From positions 73,040,953 to 73,104,952 of the forward strand of contig CM049311.1 in NCBI GenBank assembly GCA_026874595.1: a DNA stretch of 64,000 nt. The letters run 5' to 3'. This DNA comes from Sipunculus nudus (lineage: Eukaryota > Annelida > Sipuncula > Golfingiida > Sipunculidae). Made by a program: the position numbers and the translations under genes. Below the pieces are notes generated by a model. That model was not told the origin of the DNA and made no database searches. It saw only the letters and a list, made by a program, of their open reading frames with translations. Positions 23,334-36,785 of this stretch are shown here, in pieces; positions within the stretch are counted from its first letter, which is position 1, and each line of letters starts with the position of its first letter.

Positions 23334-24415
23334 CAGTCGAGCCCACTTTGTTTCATATTGATTAATAGAAAATCCCGTTTATTGTCACATAAATCTGAAA
23401 TCCCAAACCATTTCCTAAATAAACAATGGTAAATCTGACCGTTTAATATCATGGAACATTGTCATAATCCCATTTATTGTCATGCTTGGAACCCTTGGCA
23501 GTGATACCAGTTCACAGTTAATATCACATCAAACGCCGACACGGCGATCAACGAGGCCAAGAGCCTGTAATCGGACAGGCGTATCAAACTATCACATCTC
23601 CCACCTGTGTGTGGTAGGCAAGTGTAGTGATGCATGCGGGTCACTCCCCGTCACTTAGCTAATTAAAGTCTTAAAATACCACGGTAATCCAGATGCGTTA
23701 CCATGAGCGATGTTTGCGATCACATGTCATACATAATGAACCAACTCCTGGCCACTGCAAGGCCACGGTTTACACCTCGGTGACGATTGGTCGAGATGAT
23801 ATGAAGCACGAGCTGTTAACGTTGCTTACGATTGGAAACCCCTTTAAGGGTCCACGAAAAGCAGGAGGTTTTGTGAGCACTGGAGGAGATACCCATACCC
23901 TACATAGCCGCAAAACTTCAGAAAATTGACAATGGTTTGACGATGCCCGTTCCCCGAACAGTCCTATCATAAAGATGATCATTGAAGTTTGAGTCATTAA
24001 TAAGACATCCGAAAAATAAGGTGCAATAGTTGGGAAAGAATTATCAAGTAAAATAGTTTTCCTACGCATAACATTATAACTGTGCCGCATATTTCCAGAC
24101 ATTTGACCTCATGACCCAGACGATATGTCTCTTTCTGTTGGCAAGTCTGATTTTAATCAGTTATTGCGGCATGCGGACAAAACTTACAGGAAATAAGGTG
24201 TACATAAACGTAATTTAATATGCCATTGTGCAAAAAAAATTCCAAAACGTTTCTGGTTCTTTTTTATTAATGATTTATTTAATATCAATTGAGACATAAC
24301 GGTTCTTCTATGACTCAAAAAGACATCGATGTTAAAGCCCGCATAATATCATAAGCCCGGTTATTATCATAATTTAAGCATGCACCACCGACATGACAAT
24401 AAACGGGCTTGACTA
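23334..24415. mobile_element. Non-autonomous DNA transposon-like element with TIRs and TA target duplication
   Basis: The left end CAGTCGAGCCC (23334) and right end GGGCTTGACTA (24405-24415) are near-perfect inverted repeats, each flanked by TA (23332-23333, 24416-24417). Further inside, CCCGTTTATTGTCA recurs in direct and inverted forms. The CAGTCGA.CCC terminus and TA duplication recall pogo/Tigger-type Tc1-mariner elements (inference). No transposase frame is seen. Confidence 0.6.
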
Positions 24416-24417
24416 TA

Positions 24418-25546
24418 TAAAAATGATGAAAAATCACCTCCACTGGTATCTCGTCTTTACAGCCAAGCTGATAGTGTGTAGGGCTCCTGGTCTAGACATA
24501 GCAAGTTTGATTCCCAAATCAGGCAACTTCTGATATTGACTGATACTTCATGTTAGAGTAAGTGAAATGAGTTTCATGTTACAGTCTTAGTCCAGAACTA
24601 AAACCAAATTCTTAACACTTTCAGTTGCAATTTCAAAAGTCACGGTTACATTTTGAAATTTTGTCATCTTCAATTTTCTGCAGATCATAGTTTTATTGTG
24701 CATCTCAGTAAAAAATAGTCAAGGGGAGGGGTGAAGGTGTTGGCTAAGACCTTAAGTAGTAAGGGGGTAGGTAGGTGTTACAGTTAGCCCCCCCCCCCCC
24801 CCCCCCCCCCACACACACACTAAATAAATTCATACGAGACAAGTTATGGTTTCTTTAAAGTACTGGTCTATCACTGTGAAAAGTACCTCATTCGTCAGAT
24901 TACAAGTCTGGACATTTATAAACAGTTTCAATATGATCTGAGTGAGAAGTTAACCGATTTCATTTGATTTACAGTGATTTGACCCAGGCCCTGGGTCTAG
25001 GTCTCCTCTCAAGAAGGGAGGTTCCCGAGAAAAATAACGTGGGATACCTACGTAGAACTACTCCATAGCGGCGCTGGTCAAATAAAGTGCAGATTTAGAG
25101 ACCTTGTTGCATGCAGTACGTTTGCTGTCCGCTGTTGCATAACCTTGTGGAAACATTTTTACTGGGTTCATACTTGACACATCAGCACTGCTGGGACATC
25201 TTGTCACAAATGTTAGCCGCCAGGAGGAGTGGTGTACTCAGCTGACTCGGTCATTGAAGAGGTAGTCGGGGTTCACTGCCAGCTCGCCAGATGGCATGTG
25301 ATATTAGACTGATCCTCTGCTCAATTTGTTTTCAAAAGCATGAACAAATTAAAAATTAAATCAAGTAAATGAAAAATTGATATTTATTGTTACTGAGTGT
25401 TTAAATATTATATATGATTAATATTTTATATATATATTTAATTATATCTAAATAATATTCTATATAATCTTTTTAAAGAATCAAGGGGTATCATATTATA
25501 TAATACACTATTAAAATTGTCAGGATTAGAATTTTTTTATGTTTAA
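24418..25546. other. Intergenic stretch, no gene; C-run and AC repeat
   Basis: It contains a long C homopolymer (about 24788-24810) running into a short (AC)n tract and an AT-rich segment (about 25380-25540). A tRNA-like B-box motif (GTTTGATTCCC, about 24508) suggests a decayed SINE but is not conclusive. Confidence 0.4.
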
Positions 25547-27225
25547 TTGTATCCACCATAACAGAGTTTTGCGGATACTATGTTTTCAGTCGGATGCGGC
25601 CCCCACTGCCACATAGGTTTCTGGAGAACTCCTGACTGTAACCACTGGGCAGAATTATGTAAAATTCGGATTAAAGATCCGGTCACATGTGAACTGCTGT
25701 GCGTCTGTTTCCACCCATAAACCCACATATTACAGGAACCTTTGACCGATCAGGCTAAAAATTTTGCATAAATGTAGCCCTTGGTTAGCTTTAGGCCTAT
25801 GACAAACACTAAAAATGGTGGTGCCACCTGCAACCATTTTTCACAGCATCCATCTGTTCATCTGCCTTGGGTTAAAATCACTCATATCTTTACATTGGTT
25901 GGACTAATCCACCTGAAATTTTGTGTGTGTATACATCCTTAGAGATACCTTTCTTGATTTTAAGACAGATGGCGCCACCTACATTCACGTTCAGGCTGCT
26001 GACATACAGGCTTATATCTCAAGACTGGTTTGACATATCCTTTTGAAATTTTGCATGTGTATAGATCTCACATAGCTCTTTATCATGCGTAAAACTGGTG
26101 GCGCCACCTGCAATCATATTTGCAGAGCGTCTGTCTGTTTGTCTGCCATGGGATATAATCACTCATATCTCAGTAGTGATTTGACTTATCTGCCTAAAAT
26201 TTTGCTTGTGTATACATCTTGGATAGCTTTCTTGATTTTGTGGCAGGTGGCTCCACCTACATTTATGTTTACGCTGCAGACATTCAGGTTAAATTATATC
26301 TCAGGACTGGTTTGATATATCCCCCTGAAATTGTGCATGTGTTTACATCTCACATAGCTCTTAATCATACAAAAAATTGGTTGTGCCCCCTGCCACAATT
26401 TTTGCACAGCATTGGTCTGTTTGTCTGCTGTGGGATAAAATCACTCATATCTCAGCAGTGGTTTGACTTATCTGCCTAAGATTTTGCAGGTTTATACATC
26501 TTTGATAGCTTTCTGGATTTTGTGGCAGGTGAGGCCACCTACATTTATGTGTACACTGCAGACATCCAGGCTTATATCTCTGTGGACTGGTCTGCTGTAT
26601 CCTCCAAAAATTTTGCATGCGTATTGATGTCACATACATCTTTATCATATGCAAAACTGGAGGCCCCACCTGCAATTTTTTTGCACAGCGTCCGTCCGTT
26701 TGTCTGCCATGGGATACAATCACTCATATCTCAGTAGTGGTTTGACATACTTATCTGCCTAAAATTTTACATGTTTATACATCTTGGATAGCTTTCTTGA
26801 TTTTGTGGCAGGTAGCGCCAACTGCATTTATGTTTACGCTGCAGACAGTCAGGCTTTTATCTCAAGAATGGCTTGACGTATCCCCCAGAAATTTTGCATG
26901 TGTATAGACCTTGCATAGCTCTTAATAAAACACAAAAGTGGTGGTGCCACCTGTCACCATTTTTGCACGGTGTCCTCCTGTTTGTCTGCTCTGAGATAAA
27001 AATCACTCATATACAAGTAGTGGTTTGACTTATCTGCCAAAAAACTTGGATAGCTTTCTGGATTTTGAGGTAGGTGCCACCACCTACATACACATTTCAG
27101 ATGCAGACATCCATGTTAATATGCAACACACCTCACTGCAATTCCCTTGCCACTCTATCCATGCCTCATTTCACTCTGATTTCAGCAGATACACGTAGCC
27201 GCTTGTCTACTACCAGTATCCTAGT
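25547..27225 (-). mobile_element. Family C element C4, inverted orientation
   Basis: On the minus strand it begins ACTAGGATACTGGTAGTAGA (27225) and ends ...GGTGGATACAA (25547) with the usual hairpin. The core has the same alternating monomers with GGTGGCGCCACC variants (for example at about 25972, 26098, 26810). It is the only C element here in this orientation and is not inside a B element. Confidence 0.75.
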
Positions 27226-27754
27226 TATAATTTTATTTTTAAAAGAATTCCATTTTGTCCCAACTCACACATTTTTCAGATGATATATCAGATATTTCTG
27301 AGTGGTACTGTGACAACAAAATGTAATCATTATTAAATATCAGATATTTAAGTCATAAATATCTTTATGGTACTTAATTTCCATGAGCTCCATCAAACTT
27401 CATGTTTTGGGAGGCCAAAATAGTTTTGATAACTGATTTAATCTTCCCCCCCCCCCAAGCCCTTTTGAATGTGTTGTACTTTTTCAAACTTATTTGTATT
27501 CTTATCTATACGATGTAATTTCAAGTGTAAGATTTGTGCATTGATGCAAGAATTAATAATATACAGAGCCTAAGTCTTTTCTTTTGAAAATATGGTTTCT
27601 AGTACAGCAGGGATGCAGGGTTATTTTAATGTTTCTAGTATGTGACAGCAGGATACGGAGTAAACTGAGGTATGTGTCACTGGCATTCTTGGCATTTTAC
27701 TCAGTTTCTTGGTTTACCAAAATTAAGCCTGCTTATTCTATATATTGATACAAA

Positions 27755-28462
27755 TGTGGGGTCGGGGATGTCCCCACCTGTATCACATACAGTTTCTGAT
27801 GTGCTGGCAGACAATGTTCCAAGACCAATTTGATGATAGAAGCCTTTATTCACAGGACAGAGTCTGGGCCAGTCTTTGCTGAGGCCCTGCAGTGCCCAGC
27901 TAGACATGGTCCCTCTCTCTCTCTCTGACTCTCTGTGCGCACTACAGATAGTTTTGTTACACAGCTTTCACGTGACATATGAGACATTCATATCCATATT
28001 TCTGCATTTCGTCATAAAAGCTAAACCTCATTGGATGACTCAAAGTAGGTCACAATTACATCAGAGTTATAAGTTGACTTAATGAGTTTTGCCAGATTTT
28101 ACTGGATGAAAGTATTCTGGAAAATCCCAAGTCTGACCTGACATACATCCAGTTATAGACTGACCTACAAGTCCTATTTCCAAACTCTATAAACATAATC
28201 TGCCTGCCTCATCATAGAAACCAATTTAGAGCTAATTTTTGAGAGTACATTTAGGCTCTACAAACATACTGAATTGCCATTAGATACTTGGTCGTCTGAT
28301 GAACATTAATTTCCTTTGGCTCTGTCTGAATATCAGAACAGACTGAAACTAAGATTGATTTTTATTGTTTCTGAATGATTTTAGATCTTAATTAATGAAA
28401 TATTGAAATATTCCTTTAAATATGTGTTAAGTCACATATACACCCTTTCTCACTCCATAACA
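27755..28462 (-). repeat. Long terminal repeat, copy 1
   Basis: The 708-bp repeat starts TGTGGGGTCGGGGATGTCCC and ends CACTCCATAACA on the plus strand. It contains (CT)n at about 27911-27927. It differs from copy 2 by only a handful of substitutions outside its first 60 bp, where the two copies diverge. Confidence 0.8.
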
Positions 28463-31209
28463 TATCCCTCTGGTATTCAGAATGAGGCTCCGGCCTCATT
28501 GGCTAAGTCAGAGAAAAATTTAGTTATTTCAAGAAGGATAACTGGAATGTAGATGACAGAAATACAAAATGTGATGGATATATGTCTGTAGAGAGTAAAG
28601 TATTACATCACTGAGGTGTAATAGATTGCACATATCAATATAGATGTGAAGTACATGAACATATGTCACAGTTCCAGATGTAACAATGTAAGGAATGAGG
28701 AAGTGCCTATTTTTAAAATTATGTAGCAGTACAACAACACCTAAGCTATCCTAAATAAGCTGAGAACAACATATTTAAATCTATAGCTACACATACATGT
28801 TCTAAAGACAATTTTGGTTTGTAAATTGACAATCCTAAACATTATCTAGAAGATAAAATGCTGATTTGTAATAAAATCATGAACAACATCGCAACTATGA
28901 TGACATTATTTGACATCCTAATATAAGCAGTACAGCAGCAGATTATATATGTATGACAGCATCTAAGTAGAATCAATAAATAAATATCTTAATAGATATG
29001 ATTATAGCATCATACACAGATTATACAAGTACTGTGCATACTGAATAAGCAATGGAATAAGTCAAAGTATGTGAACCATTTGAACATACAGTAAGTGATG
29101 TTACATAAAGATGTTCTGTCGAACAGCAATATGCATTACCAATTATAACAAGTGAATTAGCAATGCCTGTAGCTAAACATACAATTTCTATTGAGAAATT
29201 GATAATGAATTCCTTATATGACAAGGTGTATATACTCTTGTGCCTAAAAGTTTAACATATACATAGGTACATGACAATCTGCTCTGTGTGTTGATCAGTA
29301 CCAATGATTCAAAATACATCTTGGCTTTCATACTTGCCATTGGGACAAGTTGAATTGTGAATAATGGAAGGTTGTTTTGCTATTCCTTTAGCAAAACACA
29401 ACTGATGTACCTTACCAGCGGATAAGTACATGACAGAATGATGTCATTCCTAACAACAGAGGAATGTGTACACATATTCCCATTTATTAGCCAATTTCTG
29501 TGCAGGAGCAAGGCAATGAAATAATTCACTGACAGTTGCAGGTTTTGATCTAGTCCCAGGATTAAGATGGTAATTTTATTGTGAGCTCATTATGTGTTAG
29601 ATCAAACATACATCTGTAGAATGATGAATTAAATTATGAGTAATGTTAATGATTGAAATCCTTGTCATTCCACATTTTGGTTTATGGGTTAACAGTATCA
29701 TGAATGCAGTGACCAGAATGCATTTGCGCATGAAACATGTCTGTCATAGTATGCGTAAATGTGAAATTCCTATGAGAAGAATTCCTGTGTTAACCGACAT
29801 ATCTTGCCTGGCAGTTCCAGCTATTAATGAGGTTAACCAAATCAAACCCTTGTTTGAGGCAATAGTGTGACCACAGGTCAGTGCATTAATGATTTTTTTG
29901 GAGTCATCAAACTCCCCAGTTTGTCCAAATTCCCTATATTTTGGGGGGCTTCCCAAGAACCCTTGTTTGAGGACCAAACTGTAACAATTGAAAATAAGCA
30001 TCGCATTGTGCATTGGTGACACAATGGGCTACCATTCCATTAAATTTATAGCCAAGAGAGCATTATGATAACCATTGATTTGGTATGGAACAACACATGA
30101 GAAAATCTCAATATAAATGAATGCTAACATGCTGATGGCTTTGCATATTGCTCTACTCTAGGAATTATTGTATTTAAATCAATACAGTCATTTTGGTGAC
30201 ATTACATGTAAACATCTTAGATAGACATTACTATATCAAATCTAACATTGACAGTTTTACACTGTTTCATGTGTTTTTTTGTAAGCCTCTTCCTAACCAT
30301 ATCAATTAGATAGACACTCTATAAATTATATCATGTTACAACTATGACATAGCAATAAGAGAAAGTTACAGAACATAACATATATATATATATATATTTT
30401 TTGTATTACAACATATACATGCAAAATATTCTGAAATGCCCCAAATTTACATTGGGCATGTAAAATTCAGAGTCTCTGGTTTTGTTTTCATTACCTCAGG
30501 AAATCTTGGGATCTTTGGGTCTTCTGTTGTCTTCTCTCTTACTTGGGTGGTTTCTTTTTCTTCCTGGAGTCATGGTATGGAAGGTGATGCAGAAGATAGC
30601 GGTAGAACGGCAAATCTGCTTCTAGTAGTTGCAGGAACATAGCGAGACACTTGTTGTGAGATAGCACACAGTGCACGTGGTATGGCCAGTGGTATTGTTG
30701 TTGACATAGGCCCGAAGCTGGCTTGTCCCGATATTGATTTTTTTTATGTGGCTGGTCAGGAACAATGATGATCTCAGATTGAGATTTCACAGCACTGTTT
30801 GAAGTGAAAAAAAGTCATTTTAGCAACTTGAAGTCACTGTTAAAGCAATATGCTGATTCACAGTGTCCTTTTGGTTTAAAGATACATAGAGAGTCTTTGA
30901 TCCTCTCGAGCAGAGCCCTGAGAAACTGCAGCAAAAGTAAGGTTTGAAGAGAGAGTTCATAGCAAAGTTGGATACCTTAAGCAGCAGAGTGGCATTCTTG
31001 ATGTTAGGCTGTGATCCGGTACCTGGGTGAGGTTCTGGTGCATGGGTTGGAAGACCAGTCAATGGCACCTGTGGCTGTGAGGGGGGGGATCTTCATTCTT
31101 CACTCCAGCTGGCAGCATTGTTGGTTTTTCTGGCGCTGATGTGCTGGAAGTGAATCCCGGTTCATCCACCAAACTGATACAAGACCCGGTCTCCACCATA
31201 ATGATATAA
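28463..31209 (-). other. Internal region of the LTR element; no intact gene
   Basis: It is AT-rich with no long open frame. Minus-strand fragments at 31244-31059, 31068-30820 and 30790-30539 are short and interrupted. A small (AT)n tract lies at about 30381-30399. Most of a normal retrotransposon interior is missing. Confidence 0.5.
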
Positions 31210-31921
31210 TGTGGGGTTCGGGGGTTGTCCCCACACTGTATCACAAGCAGTAGCTGATGCGCGTGGCTGACAATGTTCCAAGACCAATTTGATGATAGAA
31301 GCCTTTATTCACAGGACAGAGTCTGGGCCAGTCTTTGCCGAGGCCCTGCAGTGCCCAGCTAGACATGGTCCCTCTCTCTCTCTCTGACTCTCTGTGCGCA
31401 CTACAGACAGTTTTGTTACACAGCTTTCACGTGACATATGAGACATTCATATCCATATTTCTGCATTTCGTCATAAAAGCTAAACCTCATTGGATGACTC
31501 AAAGTAGGTCACAATTACATCAGAGTTATGAGTTGACTTAATGAGTTTTGCCAGATTTTACTGGATGAAAGTATTCTGGAAAATCCCAAGTCTGACCTGA
31601 CATACATCCAGTTATAGACAGACCTACAAGTCCTATTTCCAAACTCTATAAACATAATCTGCCTGCCTCATCATAGAAACCAATTTAGAGCTAATTTTTG
31701 AGAGTACATTTAGGCTCTACAAACATACTGAATTGCCATTAGATACTTGGTCGTCTGATGAACATTAATTTCCTTTGGCTCTGTCTGAATATCAGAACAG
31801 ACTGAAACTAAGATTGATTTTTATTGTTTCTGAATGATTTTAGATCTTAATTAATGAAATATTGAAATATTCCTTTAAATATGTGTTAAGTCACATATAC
31901 ACCCTTTCTCACTCCATAACA
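31210..31921 (-). repeat. Long terminal repeat, copy 2
   Basis: The 712-bp repeat starts TGTGGGGTTCGGGGGTTGTC and ends ACTCCATAACA on the plus strand. It is colinear with 27755-28462 along its whole length. The high similarity beyond the first 60 bp suggests a fairly young insertion or gene conversion. Confidence 0.8.
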
Positions 31922-32310
31922 ATATGATTTGCATGAGGTATAACAACTCCTATTTAAAGAGCTATGTGGGCAATCAGCAAATTAAAGAAGGGCAAGTTGT
32001 ATAATGAACAAGTTGTATAATGAAAGCACAGTGCAGTATTCTGTAACAAAGAAAACTACCCATGATCATATATCATGCTTTAATTTGCAAGTCATAAACA
32101 TCCTCCTGCAAAGCTTGCCAACATGTATTTAATCAGAGGCACAAATACAAGATAAGATTTCATCCTTGGTTAAACAAACAAGAAACAAGACCAATGAGAT
32201 TTTTTTTATATTTTATTTATTATGGTGAAAATGTGTCAACAACAAACCAAGTATTATATACCAAGTACTTCATACAGTTCATACCAATGTGTAAAATTTA
32301 AGGAATAAAA

Positions 32311-32789
32311 ACAAGGCCAACAGGCCTAAAACAAACCTGTGCAATGTTTTGGAGTATGAATGGAGGTTTTTTTTTTTAAATTAATATTGATCCTCCTTAT
32401 GTCTTGCATATATCTGCCTTAGTCATTATGATTTCAGCAAAATGGACATTTCATACCTGCAAGATTCGGACTAGGACATTTTAAAACTAGGATGTAACAG
32501 TCAGGAGATTTCGGATATGTTCTGTTTGCCAGGGATTATTATTTGGACAGATGAACGGACAACTTGGCAGCATGGTTTCAGAGAAGAATGTTTTTTTAGC
32601 TACTTCCCTATAAAATCTAAGAAAATGCAGTTACCCATAAAATAAGCAAAATCTTATAGAATTTTTTTAGATGACTAATTTTTTTGCAAAAAATGTGGTG
32701 ATGCTAGCTCCTGCCCTTTTTAAGAAAGCTATGATGCACAACTGACAACAAACTATGCCACAATATTGCATAAGCTCACAGATTTGCTA
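32311..32789 (+). mobile_element. Short family B element B3 (deleted copy)
   Basis: The 5' end is ACAAGGCCAACAGGCCTAAA followed by ACAAACCTGTGCA. The 3' end is ATAAGCTCACAGATTTGCTA then AAAA. The first 180 bp match B2 (GATTTCAGCAAAATGGA, ACTAGGACATTTTAAAACTA) and the last 230 bp match the B 3' region. The centre, including any C insert, is absent. Confidence 0.65.
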
Positions 32790-33246
32790 AAAATGCAAAC
32801 CAAGTTTTTCAAACAGGTGAAAGATATCATTCCCAAAGTTCTAATCTGGGCAATCTGCATCTAGATGATGTGTCTAGACGTCTGGAGGATGTGGAGGATC
32901 ACGAGGATGTGTCTAGACGTCTAGACACATTGTCTAGACACCAGTCTAGACACCAGACAGAGCCAGGTCAGTTACCATGGTGATGTCTGGACCCCACCTG
33001 GTTAAACTGAGTGACCTCTTGACTTGGCTGCTGAAACTTGGCATGTTGTAAAATCTGTTTTCAAACACATAGAGCCTTTTTCAAATGGCTACACTGCTTT
33101 TTTAGAGCTGCATTAACCCAATCTATTCTAATAAAACTAGCAGAACTCTACCATAGAATATTTCTTGTAAAGTTTAAACCAATCAGTATAACAGTTTCAT
33201 CATTAAACAGTGTATACACTAGATGTCTAAAATTACATGTTTAAAT
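32790..33246 (+). other. Unclassified stretch with a TCTAGA-rich palindrome cluster
   Basis: No gene is recognised. It contains several copies of GTCTAGAC between about 32867 and 32955, including the 18-bp perfect palindrome TGTCTAGACGTCTAGACA at 32910-32927. Confidence 0.5.
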
Positions 33247-33752
33247 AGCATATCAATGTAGGTGGCGCCACCAATACCTCAATTTCAGATGTGACTTATG
33301 TGACAAACATTGGCATAAAATTTGGTGATGATAGCTCACAGTGTTTCTGAGATTTTAATTTTAGTGTGCTTTTTTGGAAAGATGACTAAGTTCAACCTCC
33401 TGTAACACGGCCTTCATTCTCGGAACTGGAACCTTACAAACAAACATGAGAGAGATTGTTCCAGGGATCATTTCTGTGAAATATTGGACAATTTGGCTGG
33501 AAAGTTTAAGAGGAGAAGATTTTTAAAACCTTTTTAGTTTTTTCCCTATAAAACCTAAGTAAATGCAGTTAGAAAAAAATAAACAAAATCTGATATGTTT
33601 ATCAGATGACTGATTATTTGCAAAAACATTGGTGTTGTTAGCACCTGCTGTTTTTGAGATAGCTATGGTTAACATACAGACAACATATGGCGCATGACAC
33701 AAAGGCGCACGATGGACAATGCCGCACCATCGCATAAGCTCACAGGTTTACT
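33247..33752 (+). mobile_element. Family B 3' fragment
   Basis: It matches 10744-11229 and 20499-20978: GGTGGCGCCACC (33260), then TACCTCAATTTCAGAT, the ATTGTTCCAGGGATCATTTC unit, a GGCGCACGAT tract, and the 3' end ATAAGCTCACAGGTTTACTA then AAA. Confidence 0.7.
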
Positions 33753-33825
33753 AAAAACGGATTTTATAATACATTGGATTCTCATTCATTCAAGGGAAAC
33801 AAAAGATCTCTATCTCTTTCTTTCT

Positions 33826-33827
<2 letters not shown>

Positions 33828-33888
<61 letters not shown>
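33828..33888. repeat. (AT)n microsatellite
   Basis: About 30 uninterrupted AT units, preceded by a (CT)-rich stretch. Likely length-variable. Confidence 0.95.
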
Positions 33889-33892
<4 letters not shown>

Positions 33893-36785
33893 CTTCACTC
33901 AATATGATACATATAACTTAAAAGATATTTTTATGAATAAAGGTATATTATTCTAAGCCAATGTTCTCCTTCACTCATTAAATTATACCATATAACAAAT
34001 AAAATTTATTTCAGAACGTAAATTAAGTTTATTTCAAACAAAGCATCAGTAGAAAGTCAACTTCCTTTGACAAGTGATAATTCAGCTTTCATGATTTATA
34101 TTATAACTGAGAGACTATTTCTAAATGTGGTACATTCCTTAAGACCTGACCAATGAATTTTGTCCATATATTGATACTGGGACATGTGAAAATACTAATA
34201 AAATATTTGACTTTAATCACAATGTATCAGTTCATCATATATTGCCACAGCCCAAAATATACCCTAACTGAAACATTTTAATGGAATGTAGCAAATTCAC
34301 CTATGTAAAAATATCGTTCATCTATAACTCTTATGCCTAGATCTGTTGGGCAGGTAAAAATGCAGAATTCATCAAAGCATAATGATACATTTCCATAGTT
34401 TCATAAGATATTTGGACAAGTTTGTTATATCTGTGTGCATGCATGTAAAATTCAGAGCTTGTAATTTTACAGTACAGGTACCCCAAAAAGCATACAATGC
34501 TCTGCTGTGCTTGTGCAATCAAAATCATGTAAACACTGTGATCATAAAAATTTCAGTGATAGACTAAAGATGATTTACCTGAACTTGAAGTCCGTTCAAA
34601 GATTATTTTTCAACATGAAGTTGGATGCTACATTCATTTTTTGTTAATTAGAGCAACAAATAACAAAAGTATTCATATGTAAAAATTACAGAGCAATAAA
34701 GTAAGAAAAAAATAATTAAATGAGTTCTTACAAATGAATGTACCGGTATCTCATTTTATGCCAAAAACAATGTGAATATTAATACAATGTACATTGTATC
34801 AACATTTTAATAAAATTATATATATACTTGTCACCTTATAATCTTAAGATATGAAATATTTTCAGAAGCAGTCTTAGATATACCAAGTATCCTGAGTCAC
34901 ATGCTGAAGGAAATGTCTGGCAGTGTATGTAAGGTTCATAATTTGCACCTTATGGAGGTAGCCGAGGGATTGACATGGTGTGAAGGATCAGTTGTAATTT
35001 CATTGTCAATCATTGGTAAAAACTCCCAATAGGAATCAGTTGTTTAGTGAGTGTAAACATATATTATTACCATATTTGTACACCTGTATTTAATATAAAC
35101 TGATACTGATGCTTGCATGTTGGCGGATACATGAACTAAATTTATACCCTACATGTGTGTATAGTAAACTAAGGTATAAAGTTATACTGACATTTCCAAA
35201 GTTGCTTGCATAATTTATATGAAAGCATATATTTCCTCATTAAAAGTTATGAAAAAATATTTGTAATCAGTTATGGCATGGCAAAATGGTTATCAGATTT
35301 GTTTGCACAAGCTGATCATTAATTGATCATAATGATAAGCATCATCAGCCAAGTTGTTTGGTGTATGGATCAAGGCTAATTCAAGGACAAATTGGAGCAA
35401 AACTGAAAAATGTTTCCACTTAAAATGTTAACACAGTGGCTAATATACAAAATAATGCATATTTCTTTAAGGGAGAATATCTTGCTTGTATACATAAAGA
35501 TGTCTTTGTAATATCTTATTAAAATTTTAAAGTGCATCATTATCAAGAATGATTGAAGTGCAATCAAGGCCAAATAGAAATGAGCCAAAAGAAAATATTC
35601 AAAGAACTATATATGATTTTAACACATATAAAGAATTTAATACAAGTTGTAAATGGATTTGAAGTGTGACTAGATATGTCCATCAAAAAGATAAAGAATG
35701 ATAAATAATGATATTAATATAAGCAATAGCAGTTTAATTAATCAACTGAACAACTTTCAGTTGTTACTCCTCAGAAATATTAACATTATTAGACAAAAAT
35801 CTTAAACAACCAGAAAACAAGTTCATCCACATTTGGAGTTTCATCACAGTCAGCAGGAAAAAAATAATTATCACACACATTTCTTAAGTTACCACCAACA
35901 TGGCCACCTACATGCAGTCCTGAATGCCAGTCCCAAACTCCTAAGGTGTGTTGCAATAATATTATTCAGGGCTTGAGCCCAGTAGCAGGCCTAAAAGTTA
36001 CATTTGTGATGCCATATTGGTTACCATAGTATTACAGGTACCCCTGTAAATTAGGTCAGCAACATGAACCCAGTCAACATATTTTAAAAACCCTAACAGC
36101 TGTACAATTCTGAGTTTAGTTAAGAAAGTCATCAAACTGAATAAAAAATGCCCATTTTTTTTTAAATTTAAAGTAACAAGGTACATGCAGCACTGAAAAC
36201 ATTTTACAAATATGACTCCATTCAGCTTTCAGCTACAGGTAATCACAGAAGCAAGGTTTTATCATGTAACTATAAATCCTTTCTAAATCCTTCATAGATT
36301 AAATTAATAAATACAGGTACAATGTGCATACAAAATGTTGCAATGACATAAATTAATAATAGCATGTCAGTGACTCAAAAAGATTAAAAAAAAAAACAAG
36401 TTATATACATTTGATTAATTATAACTCTAACCCCTTAATACATATGGATATAATGTGCATAAATATGTTGCAATGAACCAGAATTATAATAAATATTGTG
36501 AGGGAATCAAAAGATCTATATAATTTATATAAACATTTAAACAAAATTTAATTAAACACAACACTTAATTCTTTAAGTAAAAGATAAATAACAGGTCAAC
36601 AAGGATAAAAGATGCTGAAATATCTTTTGTAAATAACTATTCTTGTCATCTCTAACTGAACTCTCTTTGGGGGTGCAAAAAGGAAAATCAAACCAAACCT
36701 ATAATGAAAATCTGCGGTTCAGGTTTTCAAGAGCGCCTCAGATCAGCTGGCATGTCTTTTTTTTTTAATTTCTTCATAAAAATGT
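33889..36785. other. 3' flank/3'UTR side of the ASB-like gene; nothing else recognised
   Basis: AT-rich, low-complexity single-copy sequence with no long frame and no recognised repeat family. The ASB transcript's 3'UTR should begin immediately below 36786 (minus strand); the poly(A) site could not be fixed. Confidence 0.4.

Larger units (their letters stand above)
27755..31921 (-). mobile_element. Internally deleted LTR retrotransposon
   Basis: Two direct repeats of about 710 bp (27755-28462, 31210-31921), each TG...CA, flank about 2.75 kb. On the minus strand a short frame follows the first LTR (about 31200-31060), broken at a run of G/C (31080-31088). It could be the start of a gag-like region, but no protease, RT, RNase H or integrase motifs are seen. 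The purine stretch before the other LTR would serve as a polypurine tract in this orientation. No clear 4-6 bp target duplication was found. Orientation is inferred. Confidence 0.65.

Noticed and set aside
24456-24545. tRNA gene or SINE with B-box GTTTGATTCCC
   Set aside because: No complete cloverleaf or A box could be fitted, and no second copy was seen in the window.
27755-28462. Simple segmental duplication instead of LTRs
   Set aside because: TG...CA ends, direct orientation and 2.75-kb spacing fit LTRs better, though missing target duplications leave some doubt.
30539-31244. Minus-strand fragments inside the LTR element as a gag gene
   Set aside because: The frames are short and broken, with no zinc knuckle or other gag hallmark; they are described only as possible remnants.
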